Below, piece by piece: positions 1 to 7,863 of a stretch of DNA of 40,201 nt (position 1 is its first letter; each line of letters starts with the position of its first letter). The notes under the pieces are model-generated. The model made no database searches and was not told where the DNA came from. It saw only the letters and a program-made list of their open reading frames with translations. The position numbers were made by a program, and so were the translations under genes. The DNA comes from an uncultured Lachnospiraceae bacterium (GTDB lineage: Bacteria > Bacillota > Clostridia > Lachnospirales > Lachnospiraceae). The stretch spans positions 1-40,201 of the forward strand of contig CANOCU010000031.1 in NCBI GenBank assembly GCA_947564645.1. Reading direction: 5' to 3'.

Positions 1-2
1 AC

Positions 3-332
3 AGCAGTATGGACAGTGATACGAAAGAACTATTGGAAGTGGTGGCAAAAGTCAGAATCAAGGAGGAAGGTCCGGGCATGAAAAATGAAGAAAAGAGATA
101 CGATCTGTGTAAGGCATTTGTGGATATGAAGGAAGAAGGAAGACAGGAAGGAAAACGAGAGTATTTAGTAAGGACTGTCTGTATAAAGCTGCAGAAAAAT
201 AAATCTGCGGAGGCCATTGCGGATGAATTGGAGGAAGAGCTTCCGGAAATAGAGCGGATCATAGAAGTGCAAAGACGTGTTGGTGACTATGATGTTCAGC
301 ATATCTGTGCGCAGCTTTGTGTACAGAACTAA
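3..332 (+). CDS. Rpn-like nuclease/putative transposase, C-terminal part (5' end outside window)
   Basis: The frame is open to the left edge, so this is probably the tail of a longer gene; the first in-window ATG is at 9. About 107 residues are visible. The charged stretch YDLCKAFVDMKEEGRQEGKR followed by a short helical region with AEAIADELE is typical of the C-terminal tail of Rpn/PD-(D/E)XK family 'recombination-promoting nuclease/putative transposase' proteins, which are common and often degraded in Clostridia. The catalytic domain, if present, lies upstream and cannot be judged. The family assignment rests on the tail alone and is tentative. No terminator is obvious after the stop. Confidence 0.5.
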   Translation, partial: SSMDSDTKELLEVVAKVRIKEEGPGMKNEEKRYDLCKAFVDMKEEGRQEGKREYLVRTVCIKLQKNKSAEAIADELEEELPEIERIIEVQRRVGDYDVQHICAQLCVQN

Positions 333-513
333 AGGATATTGAAGCATGATTCGCTCATTTTACGAGGATGGCTGAACTGATCGTAAAATTATTCTAAATT
401 TTGGAAAGACGGGTAGCGGTAATTGTTTTGGTGTGTTAAAATTTATGCATTGTGATAAAGCAGGGATTCGAAAGAACGGTATTTTTAATTCTAATTTTAT
501 GGAGGCGAACGGT

Positions 514-1632
514 ATGGACAAAGCAAATGTGTATTTTACCACCTTTAAGGCGACGGAGCATGAGAATCTGTTGCAGAAGCTGCATCGGCTGATGAAGACG
601 GCCGGTTTCGAGAAGATCGATTTCACGGACAAGTATGCGGCGATCAAGATCCATTTTGGGGAGTACGGCAATCTGGCGTTCCTGCGTCCCAATTATGCCA
701 GAGTGGTGGCGGATTATGTGAAGGAGCTGGGAGGCAAACCGTTCCTGACGGATTGCAATACGCTGTATGTGGGCAGCAGGAAGAATGCGCTTGATCATCT
801 GGAGACGGCATACATAAACGGATTCTCCCCTTATCAGACCGGATGTCATGTGATCATTGGCGATGGTCTGAAGGGAACGGATGAGACGTTGGTGCCCATC
901 AACGGGGAGTATGTGAAGGAAGCCAAGATCGGCCATGCGATCATGGATGCGGATGTGTTTATCTCTCTGACGCATTTTAAGGGACATGAGATGGCGGGAT
1001 TTGGCGGGGCGCTTAAGAACATCGGCATGGGCTGCGGTTCCAGGGCCGGTAAGATGGAGCAGCACTGTGACGGAAAGCCAAGTGTAGATCCGGCGGCCTG
1101 CATCGGATGCGGCGCCTGCGACAGGATCTGTGCGCACGGGGCGCCGGTGATCGAGAACGGCAAGGCGCATATCGATCATGATAAATGTGTGGGCTGCGGC
1201 CGGTGTCTGGCGGTGTGCCCGAAGGATGCGATCGCTGCGGATTTCGAGGATTCCATTGCAGTGCTTAATTACAGAATGGCGGAATACAGTCTGGCAGTCT
1301 GCAAGGACCGCCCCTGTTTCCATGTATCCCTGATCTGTGACGTATCGCCCAACTGCGACTGCCATGCGGAGAATGATATTCCGATCATTCCCAATGTGGG
1401 AATGTTAGCGTCCTTCGACCCGGTGGCGTTAGATCAGGCCTGTGCGGATCTGTGCAATCAGATGTCGCCGGTGGAGAGCAGTATCCTTGGAGAGAATCTG
1501 AAGAAACATGGCAATGAAGAAGGGCATGATCATTTCTTCATGACCCATCCGGATACGGAGTGGAAGAGCTGCATCGCCCATGCGGTGAAGATCGGACTGG
1601 GCACGGATCAGTACGAGCTTGTGCGGATCTAG
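514..1632 (+). CDS. DUF362 domain protein with two 4Fe-4S ferredoxin motifs
   Basis: A 372-residue protein. The ATG at 514 is preferred over upstream starts because GGAGG at 501-505 lies 8 nt before it. The first ~190 residues have DUF362 character (KIHFGEYGNLAFLRP, LTHFKGHEMAGFGGALKNIGMG). Two ferredoxin motifs follow at about residues 195-240: CIGCGACDRIC and CVGCGRCLAVCP. The C-terminal part returns to the DUF362 fold (FDPVALDQACADLC). Members of this family are cytoplasmic Fe-S proteins of poorly defined function, probably electron transfer. The first cluster motif has Ala-His after the fourth Cys instead of the usual Pro, which is tolerated in ferredoxins. The gene stands alone, 111 nt before the next, with a hairpin between. 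Confidence 0.88.
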   Translation: MDKANVYFTTFKATEHENLLQKLHRLMKTAGFEKIDFTDKYAAIKIHFGEYGNLAFLRPNYARVVADYVKELGGKPFLTDCNTLYVGSRKNALDHLETAYINGFSPYQTGCHVIIGDGLKGTDETLVPINGEYVKEAKIGHAIMDADVFISLTHFKGHEMAGFGGALKNIGMGCGSRAGKMEQHCDGKPSVDPAACIGCGACDRICAHGAPVIENGKAHIDHDKCVGCGRCLAVCPKDAIAADFEDSIAVLNYRMAEYSLAVCKDRPCFHVSLICDVSPNCDCHAENDIPIIPNVGMLASFDPVALDQACADLCNQMSPVESSILGENLKKHGNEEGHDHFFMTHPDTEWKSCIAHAVKIGLGTDQYELVRI

Positions 1633-1680
1633 TACGTAGTATTAGAGAGCAGGCCGTGTCAAACGGGGACGATCAGAACG

Positions 1681-1723
1681 AAAAAGGCTGCCGTAAGCGG
1701 ACCGTGATCCGTGAACGGCAGCC
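1681..1723 (-). terminator. Hairpin with U-run on the minus strand, between two plus-strand genes
   Basis: GGCTGCCGT (1686-1694) pairs perfectly with ACGGCAGCC (1715-1723), and a smaller CGGA/TCCG stem nests inside the loop. The run of five A at 1681-1685 gives a U-tract only when transcribed leftwards. On the plus strand it is a strong hairpin without a U-tract, ending about 20 nt before the aminopeptidase start, so it could instead affect message stability or translation. Confidence 0.5.
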
Positions 1724-1743
1724 TGAAAAGAGGAACAAAAACA

Positions 1744-3543
1744 ATGAAAACAGTCGAGAAGTTAACCCAATTACGCAAGTTAATGGAAGAGAACCATTTC
1801 TCCGCCTATATCGTTCCGACGGATGACTTTCACAGTTCGGAATATGTGGGGGATCACTTTAAAGCGAGAGAATACATGTCGGGGTTTACCGGGTCTGCGG
1901 GTACGCTGGTAGTCCTGCCGGATCAGGCGGCACTGTGGACGGACGGCAGGTATTTCCTGCAGGCGGACAGACAGCTGCAGGACAGTACGATCGAGCTGAT
2001 GCGTTCCGGGCAGCCGGATGTATTGAAGATAGAAGAGTATCTGCGTGATCATCTGCCGGAGCAGGCCGTGATCGGATTTGACGGCCGGACGGTGACGAAG
2101 CGCTTTGTAGAGACCATCCGGGAGAAGACGGATGAGAAGCAGATCTCCTTTGACGGCAGTAAGGATCTGGTGGGCGCGGTCTGGACGGACCGTCCGCCTC
2201 TTTCAAGGGAGCCGGTTTGGGAGCTGGATGTAGAGTATGCGGGCAAGAGCAGGGCGGACAAGATCCGGGAAGTGCGGGCCAGGATGCAGGAAGAGAAGGC
2301 GGATCAGCTTCTGGTGACCGCTCTGGACCAGATCGCCTGGCTTTTCAATCTGCGGGGTGGAGATATCGCGTATACGCCGGTCTTTTTGTCCTATCTGCTG
2401 CTGACGAAAGAGCAGATCACACTGTTTGCCCATGCGGAGATCTTCCCGGAGCCGCTGCTTCGGAAGCTGACGAAAGAGGGTGTGACGATAAGGCCTTATG
2501 AAGAGATCGAACAGGCGGTAAGCAGTATGCCTGCGGGAACGAAGGTCTGGCTGGACAGCGGCGCCGTGAATTACAGGCTGACGCAGAGGGTGCCGGAGCA
2601 TGTGGAGGTGTTTGACCAGGCAAGCCCGATCGTATTGATGAAGGCGGTGAAGACACCGGCAGAGATGGAACATATGCGTGCTGCGCATGTAAAGGACGGC
2701 GTTGCGGTGACAAGGTTTATCCACTGGCTTAAAACAAATGTGGGCACGGAGGTCGTCACGGAGGTGGGAGCCGCCGGGAAACTGGAGACATTCCGCGCAC
2801 AGATGGACGGCTACCTGGAGCCTAGCTTTTCTCCGATCATCGCCTATGGTCCTCACGGCGCGATCGTACATTATGCTGCGACTGCAGAATCGGATGTGGA
2901 GATGAAGGCGGAGAGCTTCTGTCTGGCGGATACCGGCGGACATTATAAGGAAGGTACCACGGATATCACGCGTACCATAGCGTTGGGGAAACTGACGGAG
3001 GATGAGAAGCGCTATTATACGATGGTGCTCCGCGGGAATCTGGCGCTTGGCGCGGCGAGATTCGTGGAAGGCGTCAGCGGGCAGAATCTGGATGTACTGG
3101 CGAGACAGCCTCTGTGGGAGCTTGGCATGGATTACAATCACGGCACCGGCCACGGGGTAGGGTATCTTCTCGGTGTGCATGAGGGGCCGCAGCGCATTCA
3201 CTGGCGTACCGCGCCGGGAACGGAGAGCGTCGCGCTGGAGGAAGGTATGATCATCTCCGACGAGCCGGGGCTGTATCTGGAAGGACGATTCGGCATCCGT
3301 CTGGAGAATCTGGTCCTGTGCCGTAAGGGTGAGAAGAACGACTATGGGCAGTTCCTGTATCTGGAGCCGCTGACGATGGTGCCTTTTGACAGAGAGGCGA
3401 TCCTGCCGGAACTGATGACAAAGAAGGAGTTGGAATGGCTCAACGCGTATCACCGGAAGGTATATGAGACATTGTCTCCGTATCTGGATGCGGAAGAACA
3501 GGGATGGCTGCAGGAGATGACGGCGCAGATCCGGCAGGAGTAA
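1744..3543 (+). CDS. Aminopeptidase P family protein (Xaa-Pro aminopeptidase, M24B)
   Basis: A 599-residue metallopeptidase expected to remove N-terminal residues before proline in the cytoplasm. The ATG at 1744 is chosen because AGAGG lies about 10 nt upstream; an in-frame GTG at 1711 falls inside the hairpin. The order is two creatinase-like N-terminal domains (PTDDFHSSEYVGDHF near the start; DQIAWLFNLRGGDIAYTPVF near residue 200) and a C-terminal pita-bread domain. Metal ligands are visible: Asp in ADTGGHYKEGTTDITRT (about 396 and 407), His in HGTGHGVG (about 470), Glu in SDEPGLYLEGRFGIRLEN (about 507 and 521). The length matches the long, three-domain form common in Firmicutes. It is followed after 21 nt by an oxidoreductase gene, probably cotranscribed. 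Confidence 0.93.
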   Translation: MKTVEKLTQLRKLMEENHFSAYIVPTDDFHSSEYVGDHFKAREYMSGFTGSAGTLVVLPDQAALWTDGRYFLQADRQLQDSTIELMRSGQPDVLKIEEYLRDHLPEQAVIGFDGRTVTKRFVETIREKTDEKQISFDGSKDLVGAVWTDRPPLSREPVWELDVEYAGKSRADKIREVRARMQEEKADQLLVTALDQIAWLFNLRGGDIAYTPVFLSYLLLTKEQITLFAHAEIFPEPLLRKLTKEGVTIRPYEEIEQAVSSMPAGTKVWLDSGAVNYRLTQRVPEHVEVFDQASPIVLMKAVKTPAEMEHMRAAHVKDGVAVTRFIHWLKTNVGTEVVTEVGAAGKLETFRAQMDGYLEPSFSPIIAYGPHGAIVHYAATAESDVEMKAESFCLADTGGHYKEGTTDITRTIALGKLTEDEKRYYTMVLRGNLALGAARFVEGVSGQNLDVLARQPLWELGMDYNHGTGHGVGYLLGVHEGPQRIHWRTAPGTESVALEEGMIISDEPGLYLEGRFGIRLENLVLCRKGEKNDYGQFLYLEPLTMVPFDREAILPELMTKKELEWLNAYHRKVYETLSPYLDAEEQGWLQEMTAQIRQE

Positions 3544-3564
3544 CGCGATGCAAACGAGGTGACG

Positions 3565-4605
3565 ATGGAAAAGCGAAAAATAAGATGGGGCCTGCTGGGA
3601 GCAGGGGAAATTCTGGACCGCTGGATGAAGGGTGCCAGGCAGGTGGAGGATATGGAGATCGTTGCGGTTGCCTCCAGAAGCAGAGAGCGGGCCTGTGAGG
3701 CGGCGCAGAGATTTCATATTCCGCAAGCGCTAAGCTATGAAGAGATGCTGTCTCGCGAAGATATCGATGTGGTCTATATACCGGTACCGCACACGGCGCA
3801 CCGGGAACTGGCGGTCAGGGCGATGGAAACCGGCAAGGGAGTGCTGGTGGAAAAGCCGGCGGCCATCAATGCGCAGGAGTTTCAGGAGATGACCGACTGC
3901 GCCAGGAGGAACCACACGTTTCTGATGGAGGCCGTGTGGACGAAATTTTTTCCGCTGATGCAGGAGATAGAGAACCAGATCGGAGAGAGGGGAATCGGGC
4001 AGGTACGGGTCGTACAGTCGAATTTCTCCTTCCGGAATGAGGTGGATCCTGCATCAAGGCTGTTTGATATGGAGCGGGCAGGCGGAGGACTCTTGGATGT
4101 GGGCGTCTATAACCTGCATTTTTCTCGTATGATTCTGAAGAAGGATCCGCTGTCCTTGATCGGAAAAGCCTCTGTGGATACGGATGAGCATCATCTTCAG
4201 ATAGACGAACAGGCAGCCTATATTGCGCAGTATGACAGAGGCGAGCTGGCAGTCATGGGAAGCGGCGTGCGTACCGGTATGCTGGATACCGCCTGGATCT
4301 ATGGGACGAAAGGTTTTATCAAAGTGCCTCATTTCTGGAAACCGACACAAATGCTTGTGACGATCGGAAATGAAAAGAAGAGCGTGGAAAGGAAAGTGGC
4401 GCAGAGGATCGCCGGCGTGGAAGATGAAGGATATCAGTATGAGATCGCGCATGTCAATCAATGTATACGGGAAGGCATGACGGAGTCGCCGGTATTGACG
4501 TGGGCAGACACGATGGCCGTGCTGAAGCAGTGCGACAGCCTGCGGGCAGACTGGGGAATCGTATATCCGCAGGAAAGATTCGCTGATAAAGCGCATACTG
4601 AATAG
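3565..4605 (+). CDS. Gfo/Idh/MocA family NAD(P)-dependent oxidoreductase
   Basis: A 346-residue cytoplasmic dehydrogenase of the Gfo/Idh/MocA family. The N-terminal Rossmann fold shows GLLGAGEILDRW, and the family's EKP signature is in GVLVEKPAAIN (about residues 95-105). The second domain contains GGGLLDVGVYNLHFSRM, the usual substrate-side helix. The ATG at 3565 follows GAGG at 3556-3559; the in-frame GTG at 3559 overlaps that site. Family members oxidise sugars, inositols or dihydrodiols, and the sequence alone does not identify the substrate. The pattern resembles the dihydrodiol dehydrogenase-like branch. A 21-nt gap from the aminopeptidase suggests cotranscription, but the two have no evident shared pathway. 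Confidence 0.9.
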   Translation: MEKRKIRWGLLGAGEILDRWMKGARQVEDMEIVAVASRSRERACEAAQRFHIPQALSYEEMLSREDIDVVYIPVPHTAHRELAVRAMETGKGVLVEKPAAINAQEFQEMTDCARRNHTFLMEAVWTKFFPLMQEIENQIGERGIGQVRVVQSNFSFRNEVDPASRLFDMERAGGGLLDVGVYNLHFSRMILKKDPLSLIGKASVDTDEHHLQIDEQAAYIAQYDRGELAVMGSGVRTGMLDTAWIYGTKGFIKVPHFWKPTQMLVTIGNEKKSVERKVAQRIAGVEDEGYQYEIAHVNQCIREGMTESPVLTWADTMAVLKQCDSLRADWGIVYPQERFADKAHTE

Positions 4606-4727
4606 GAATCAAAAAGCGGGGATATACTTTTTACAGAGACAAACGTGTCTTTTGACGGATCGTGACCGGTGAAAAGATGCGGGCAGATAAGAGAAAATTT
4701 GAAGGATCATGCAGAATGGAGGAAATG

Positions 4728-5282
4728 ATGGCACAGGGAACAGGAAACAGCAAGTACGCAGGTACACAGACGGAGAAGAATCTGGAGGCAGCGATCGCCG
4801 GTGAATCGGTAGCGAGAAACAACTACACCTTCTTTGCATCCAAGGCGAAGAAGGAGGGCTTCGAGCAGATCGCGGCGATCTTCCAGGAGACTGCGGATAA
4901 TGAGAAGGAACACGCCAAGATCTGGTATAAGGAGCGTTATGGGATCGGCACTACGGCCGAGAATCTGGCGGCGGCAGCGGCAGGCGAGAATTATGAGTGG
5001 ACGGAGATGTACGTAGGTTTTGCGGAAACTGCAGAGAAGGAAGGCTTTCCGGAGCTGGCAGCCAAATTCCGTCAGGTTGCGGCGATCGAGAAACAGCATG
5101 AGGAGCGCTACCGTGCGCTTCTGCGGAATGTAGAGATGCAGGAAGTATTTCAGAAGAGTGAAGTGAAGGTATGGGAGTGCCGCAACTGCGGACATGTCGT
5201 GGTGGGATGCAATGCGCCCGAGATCTGTCCGGTATGTGCGCATCCGCAGGCATATTTCGAGATCAAGGCAGAGAATTATTGA
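4728..5282 (+). CDS. rbr: Rubrerythrin
   Basis: About 184 residues. It is a non-haem di-iron peroxidase that detoxifies hydrogen peroxide in anaerobes, using rubredoxin-type electron input. The N-terminal four-helix domain carries the Glu and Glu-x-x-His ligands ([45 protein letters not shown]). The C-terminal rubredoxin-like domain has WECRNCGH and [11 protein letters not shown], giving the four Cys of the FeS4 site. The ATG at 4728 lies 5 nt after GGAGG (4718-4722); the in-frame ATG codons at 4716 and 4725 overlap or crowd that site. A strong terminator follows directly. No Fur- or PerR-like operator was recognised upstream. Confidence 0.95.
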   Translation: MAQGTGNSKYAGTQTEKNLEAAIAGESVARNNYTFFASKAKKEGFEQIAAIFQETADNEKEHAKIWYKERYGIGTTAENLAAAAAGENYEWTEMYVGFAETAEKEGFPELAAKFRQVAAIEKQHEERYRALLRNVEMQEVFQKSEVKVWECRNCGHVVVGCNAPEICPVCAHPQAYFEIKAENY

Positions 5283-5306
5283 TTCTGGTACAGAATGTAC
5301 CGGCAG

Positions 5307-5352
5307 GCAGAGGTAACAGGGGACATCGAGTCTCGGTTGCCTCTGCTTTTTT
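5307..5352 (+). terminator. Rho-independent terminator after rubrerythrin
   Basis: GCAGAGGTAAC (5307-5317) pairs with GTTGCCTCTGC (5336-5346) over 11 bp with one G-U pair, followed by six T at 5347-5352. Confidence 0.9.
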
Positions 5353-5365
5353 ATGAGAATAATAG

Positions 5366-5394
5366 TTGACATCATAGATAGAGTACTCTATAAT
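5366..5394 (+). promoter_or_regulatory. Vegetative promoter of the 5.4-8.9 kb ABC transporter operon
   Basis: TTGACA (5366-5371), a 17-nt spacer and TATAAT (5389-5394) give a full consensus match, 56 nt before the first gene of the operon. The -10 is embedded in a palindrome, so tight repression is likely. Confidence 0.9.
5378..5391. promoter_or_regulatory. 14-bp palindrome overlapping the -10 box, candidate operator
   Basis: ATAGAGTACTCTAT is a perfect palindrome that covers the last part of the spacer and the first half of the -10. A further TATAGAGTA half-site follows at about 5394-5402. The likely ligand is the winged-helix regulator encoded at the end of this operon (8565-8858), by analogy with autoregulated transporter operons; that link is inference. 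Confidence 0.6.
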
Positions 5395-5449
5395 ATAGAG
5401 TAAATAAGAAGAAGGGGATTTGAGAACAGGGAGGCATGGAGGTGCAAAT

Positions 5450-6823
5450 ATGAAGAGCGTCAGATACCGGATCAAAGAGAATCTGTCACAATATGCGGAT
5501 CTGTACATTACCTGCTGCATCCCGGTGATACCGTTTAGTCTGTCAGCCCATATGCTGTTCTACTTATCCGAAGCGTATACAGGGGAGGTGGGCGGATTTG
5601 GGAACTGTATGCTTTTGTTATCCGGTGCGCTGTTTATCGTATGTCTGGCAGTGTTCCGCTATTCCCTGCGGGCTTATATCCGGCAGAGAGCGGAGCACTA
5701 CAGCATTCTGCTCATGCTGGGAATCTCAAGCAGAGATTTCTGGCTCAATTTTATGGCAGAGTATTGTCCCACGTTCCTGCTTTTGCTGTTCGGTACGGCT
5801 GTGGGCTGCAGTGCGGTCTGTAATCTGATCGTGGTTGCGGCGCATAGCCTTTTGGGAGGAGGGCCGTCGCTTTCCGGGGAAACATTGGCGGGGGACACGG
5901 GTATGAAAGGAATGTTTCGGGATGTGAGTAAGGATATGTTTGTCATGTCCGGCGCAGTGACGCTGCTTCTGATCCTGTTGTTTGCGCTTGGTATGTTGGG
6001 GTCTGTGCTGCTTCTGATCCTGAGGCAATGGCGGAAGGATCTGGCACAGTATCTGGCGGATATCAGTCACGGCAGGGAAACGATGCACAGATTCCGGATC
6101 GCCTATGGCGTGAAGATCCCGGCAGCAGGACTGTGTCTTGCGCTGTCCTTTTATCTTCTGTCTGATTACACGGTGGGGAAGATGATTCTTGCGGCTTTTT
6201 TGCATATGACCGGCATCTATTGTATGCTGCAGATCAATGGGCGGCTGATCCGGAAGCTGCTTGGATTCAGGAGGAAAACGTACTTCCGGCATCTGCTCCT
6301 GTGGAACGATCTGGTGTATGAATGCCGGCTGAACGGGAATATCATGTTTGCCATTTATGCGGTCAATTTCCTGCTGGTGTTTCTGTTCGGCGGACTGCTG
6401 GCATCAGACTTTCCGGCGGATGTCATTTATACGGTGGTGAAAGGGATGACGGCGGTGACCGGGCTTTCGGTTCTTCTGGAGGAACAGGCGTTTCTTCTGG
6501 AGAAGATGCTGCTTGATCTGCAGAAGGAGAAGGAACGCCGGGATATCCTTTTTCAGATCGGCATGGGACGGGATGCCTGGCAGAAGCTGCTGCAGGATAA
6601 GCTGAAAATGAGCACGATCGTACCGATGGCGGCGGCTTCCGTTATGGGGGCAGTGTTCTTTCTCTGTGACTATGTGTACCAGGCAGATGTGACAAAAGTC
6701 AGTCAGATGTGGAGTATCACGCTGTTAAAATATGCGGGAGCGGTTGCGTTGTTCTGGCTGGTGCAGTATGGCGGGTATCTGTTCCTGCGAAGGCGCCTGC
6801 TGCAGAAATACAGCGGGGACTAA
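5450..6823 (+). CDS. FtsX-like ABC transporter permease (BceB-related, no large extracellular domain)
   Basis: A 457-residue integral membrane protein with about ten hydrophobic segments. The ATG at 5450 has GGAGG (5438-5442) 7 nt upstream. Two FtsX-like half-motifs are visible: RAEHYSILLMLGISSRDFW (around residue 80) and KERRDILFQIGMGRDAWQKL (around residue 370). These match the equivalent places FGLYHILGLEKKHIG and NFDIMQKVGMSDREI in the BceB-like permease at 21765-23828. Unlike that protein, it has no long hydrophilic insertion between the central helices, so it may not bind a large extracellular ligand. It forms a transporter with the ATPase immediately downstream. The substrate is unknown; peptide antibiotics or lipids are plausible for the family. 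Confidence 0.82.
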   Translation: MKSVRYRIKENLSQYADLYITCCIPVIPFSLSAHMLFYLSEAYTGEVGGFGNCMLLLSGALFIVCLAVFRYSLRAYIRQRAEHYSILLMLGISSRDFWLNFMAEYCPTFLLLLFGTAVGCSAVCNLIVVAAHSLLGGGPSLSGETLAGDTGMKGMFRDVSKDMFVMSGAVTLLLILLFALGMLGSVLLLILRQWRKDLAQYLADISHGRETMHRFRIAYGVKIPAAGLCLALSFYLLSDYTVGKMILAAFLHMTGIYCMLQINGRLIRKLLGFRRKTYFRHLLLWNDLVYECRLNGNIMFAIYAVNFLLVFLFGGLLASDFPADVIYTVVKGMTAVTGLSVLLEEQAFLLEKMLLDLQKEKERRDILFQIGMGRDAWQKLLQDKLKMSTIVPMAAASVMGAVFFLCDYVYQADVTKVSQMWSITLLKYAGAVALFWLVQYGGYLFLRRRLLQKYSGD

Positions 6824-6893
6824 GGCGCGCGGATAGGACAGGTATAAGGCGCCAGGGCGATTTGGCGATTACTATAAGAAAGGGGAGGACGGG

Positions 6894-7610
6894 ATGAACG
6901 ATGAGAGAGGTAATCTTCTTAGCATACACCGCCTGAAGAAAAGCTATCTTATAGAGAATAGCAGGACGATGAAGCAGGAGCGCGTGGAAGTGATCCGGAA
7001 GCTTTCTCTGGATGTGCGGGAGAAGGAGGCTGTCTGTATCATGGGCAGATCCGGGTGCGGGAAGACGACTTTGTTGAAAATACTGGGCGGACTGCTTGCG
7101 CCGACGGAAGGCGTCATTTATTATAGAAAAGAGGCGTTGTCCGGTTATACGGGGAAGCGCATGGAGGCGTACCGCAGAAGACAGGTGGGGTTCGTCTTTC
7201 AGGATTATAAGCTGTTGGACCACATGTCGGTGCGGGATAATATGATCCTGCCGCTGTTGTTAGAGCACCGGAATGTGGAAGAGGCGCTCAGGCGGGTGGA
7301 GGAGATGGCGGCCAGGCTGCAGATCGGGAACCGGCTGGAATATTATCCGAATGAGCTTTCCGGCGGAGAGAAGCAGCGGGCGGCCATTGGCCGGGCCCTG
7401 ATGAACGACCCGGAACTGATCCTGGCGGACGAGCCTACCGGCAATCTGGACGAGGCTTCGGGCCGGATGGTGATGGAACTGCTGACTGGGCTGCAAAAGG
7501 AGCTGCACAAGACGCTTGTGCTGGTGACGCACGATAAGGAGATCGCCGGCTACTGTGACCGCACGGTGGTGATCAGGGATGGCAGGATAGAGAAAGACAG
7601 GTTGCATTGA
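6894..7610 (+). CDS. ABC transporter ATP-binding protein (MacB/LolD/BceA type)
   Basis: A 238-residue cytoplasmic ATPase. Walker A is [12 protein letters not shown] (about residues 51-62), the Q-loop is in [12 protein letters not shown], the signature is [15 protein letters not shown], Walker B is [13 protein letters not shown] and the switch His is in [11 protein letters not shown]. The EPTGNLD and QDYKLLD forms are typical of ATPases serving FtsX-like permeases. The ATG at 6894 follows GGGGAGG. The 70-nt gap after the permease gene has no terminator, so the two are in one operon. Confidence 0.92.
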   Translation: MNDERGNLLSIHRLKKSYLIENSRTMKQERVEVIRKLSLDVREKEAVCIMGRSGCGKTTLLKILGGLLAPTEGVIYYRKEALSGYTGKRMEAYRRRQVGFVFQDYKLLDHMSVRDNMILPLLLEHRNVEEALRRVEEMAARLQIGNRLEYYPNELSGGEKQRAAIGRALMNDPELILADEPTGNLDEASGRMVMELLTGLQKELHKTLVLVTHDKEIAGYCDRTVVIRDGRIEKDRLH

Positions 7611-7635
7611 GGTATTAGGAGACGGGTCGTGGAGT

Positions 7636-7746
7636 ATGTTTTTGGCAAAGCAAGGAGTGACAGTTAAGACAATGGAGACAGTGAAGACAGCGTCTAAGGC
7701 TACGGTTGAAGGGCGGCGGTCTGAACAAGGGCAGCGGTTTGAATAA
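7636..7746 (+). other. Possible short leader ORF ending in the repeat tract
   Basis: An ATG at 7636 opens 36 codons that run into the 18-bp repeats and stop at TAA 7744-7746. The stop arises where repeat unit 2 reads AATAAG and the other units read AACAAG (or AACAAA-like variants). The downstream membrane protein (ATG 7864) is in the same frame with no other stop between. An ancestral longer protein with an Arg/Glu/Gln repeat N-terminus, cut by one C-to-T change, is therefore possible. No convincing ribosome binding site precedes 7636, so it may not be translated. Confidence 0.25.
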
Positions 7747-7840
7747 GGGCGGCGGTCTGAACAAGGACGGCGGTCTGAACAAGGACGGCGGTTTGAACAA
7801 GGGCGGTGGTTTGAACAAGAACGGCGGTCTGAACAAGGAC
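7715..7840 (+). repeat. Seven tandem 18-bp repeats
   Basis: Units of the form GGCGGTCTGAACAAGGAC run without gaps from 7715, with C/T and G/A changes at a few positions; an eighth degenerate unit follows to about 7858. Because the unit length is divisible by three, every frame gives a periodic peptide: RRSEQG in the frame of the downstream gene and GGLNKD in another. It sits between the ATPase stop (7610) and the membrane protein start (7864). Confidence 0.95.
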
Positions 7841-7863
7841 GGCAGGCTGAGAAGGGAAATGAT

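Noticed and set aside
436-1365. A 309-codon minus-strand open frame
   Set aside because: It is the antisense shadow of the DUF362 gene, which has clear ferredoxin motifs and a good start.
2203-3726. A 507-codon open frame on the minus strand
   Set aside because: It lies fully opposite the well-supported M24 aminopeptidase, has low-complexity Arg/His/Leu-rich composition typical of antisense reading of GC-rich genes, and shows no ribosome binding site.
4637-4653. Small hairpin AGACA-aacg-TGTCT with three T after the Gfo/Idh gene
   Set aside because: A five-base stem and short T-run are too weak to call a terminator; it may still be one.
7715-7840. CRISPR array
   Set aside because: The 18-bp units follow one another directly with no spacers, and no cas gene is near.
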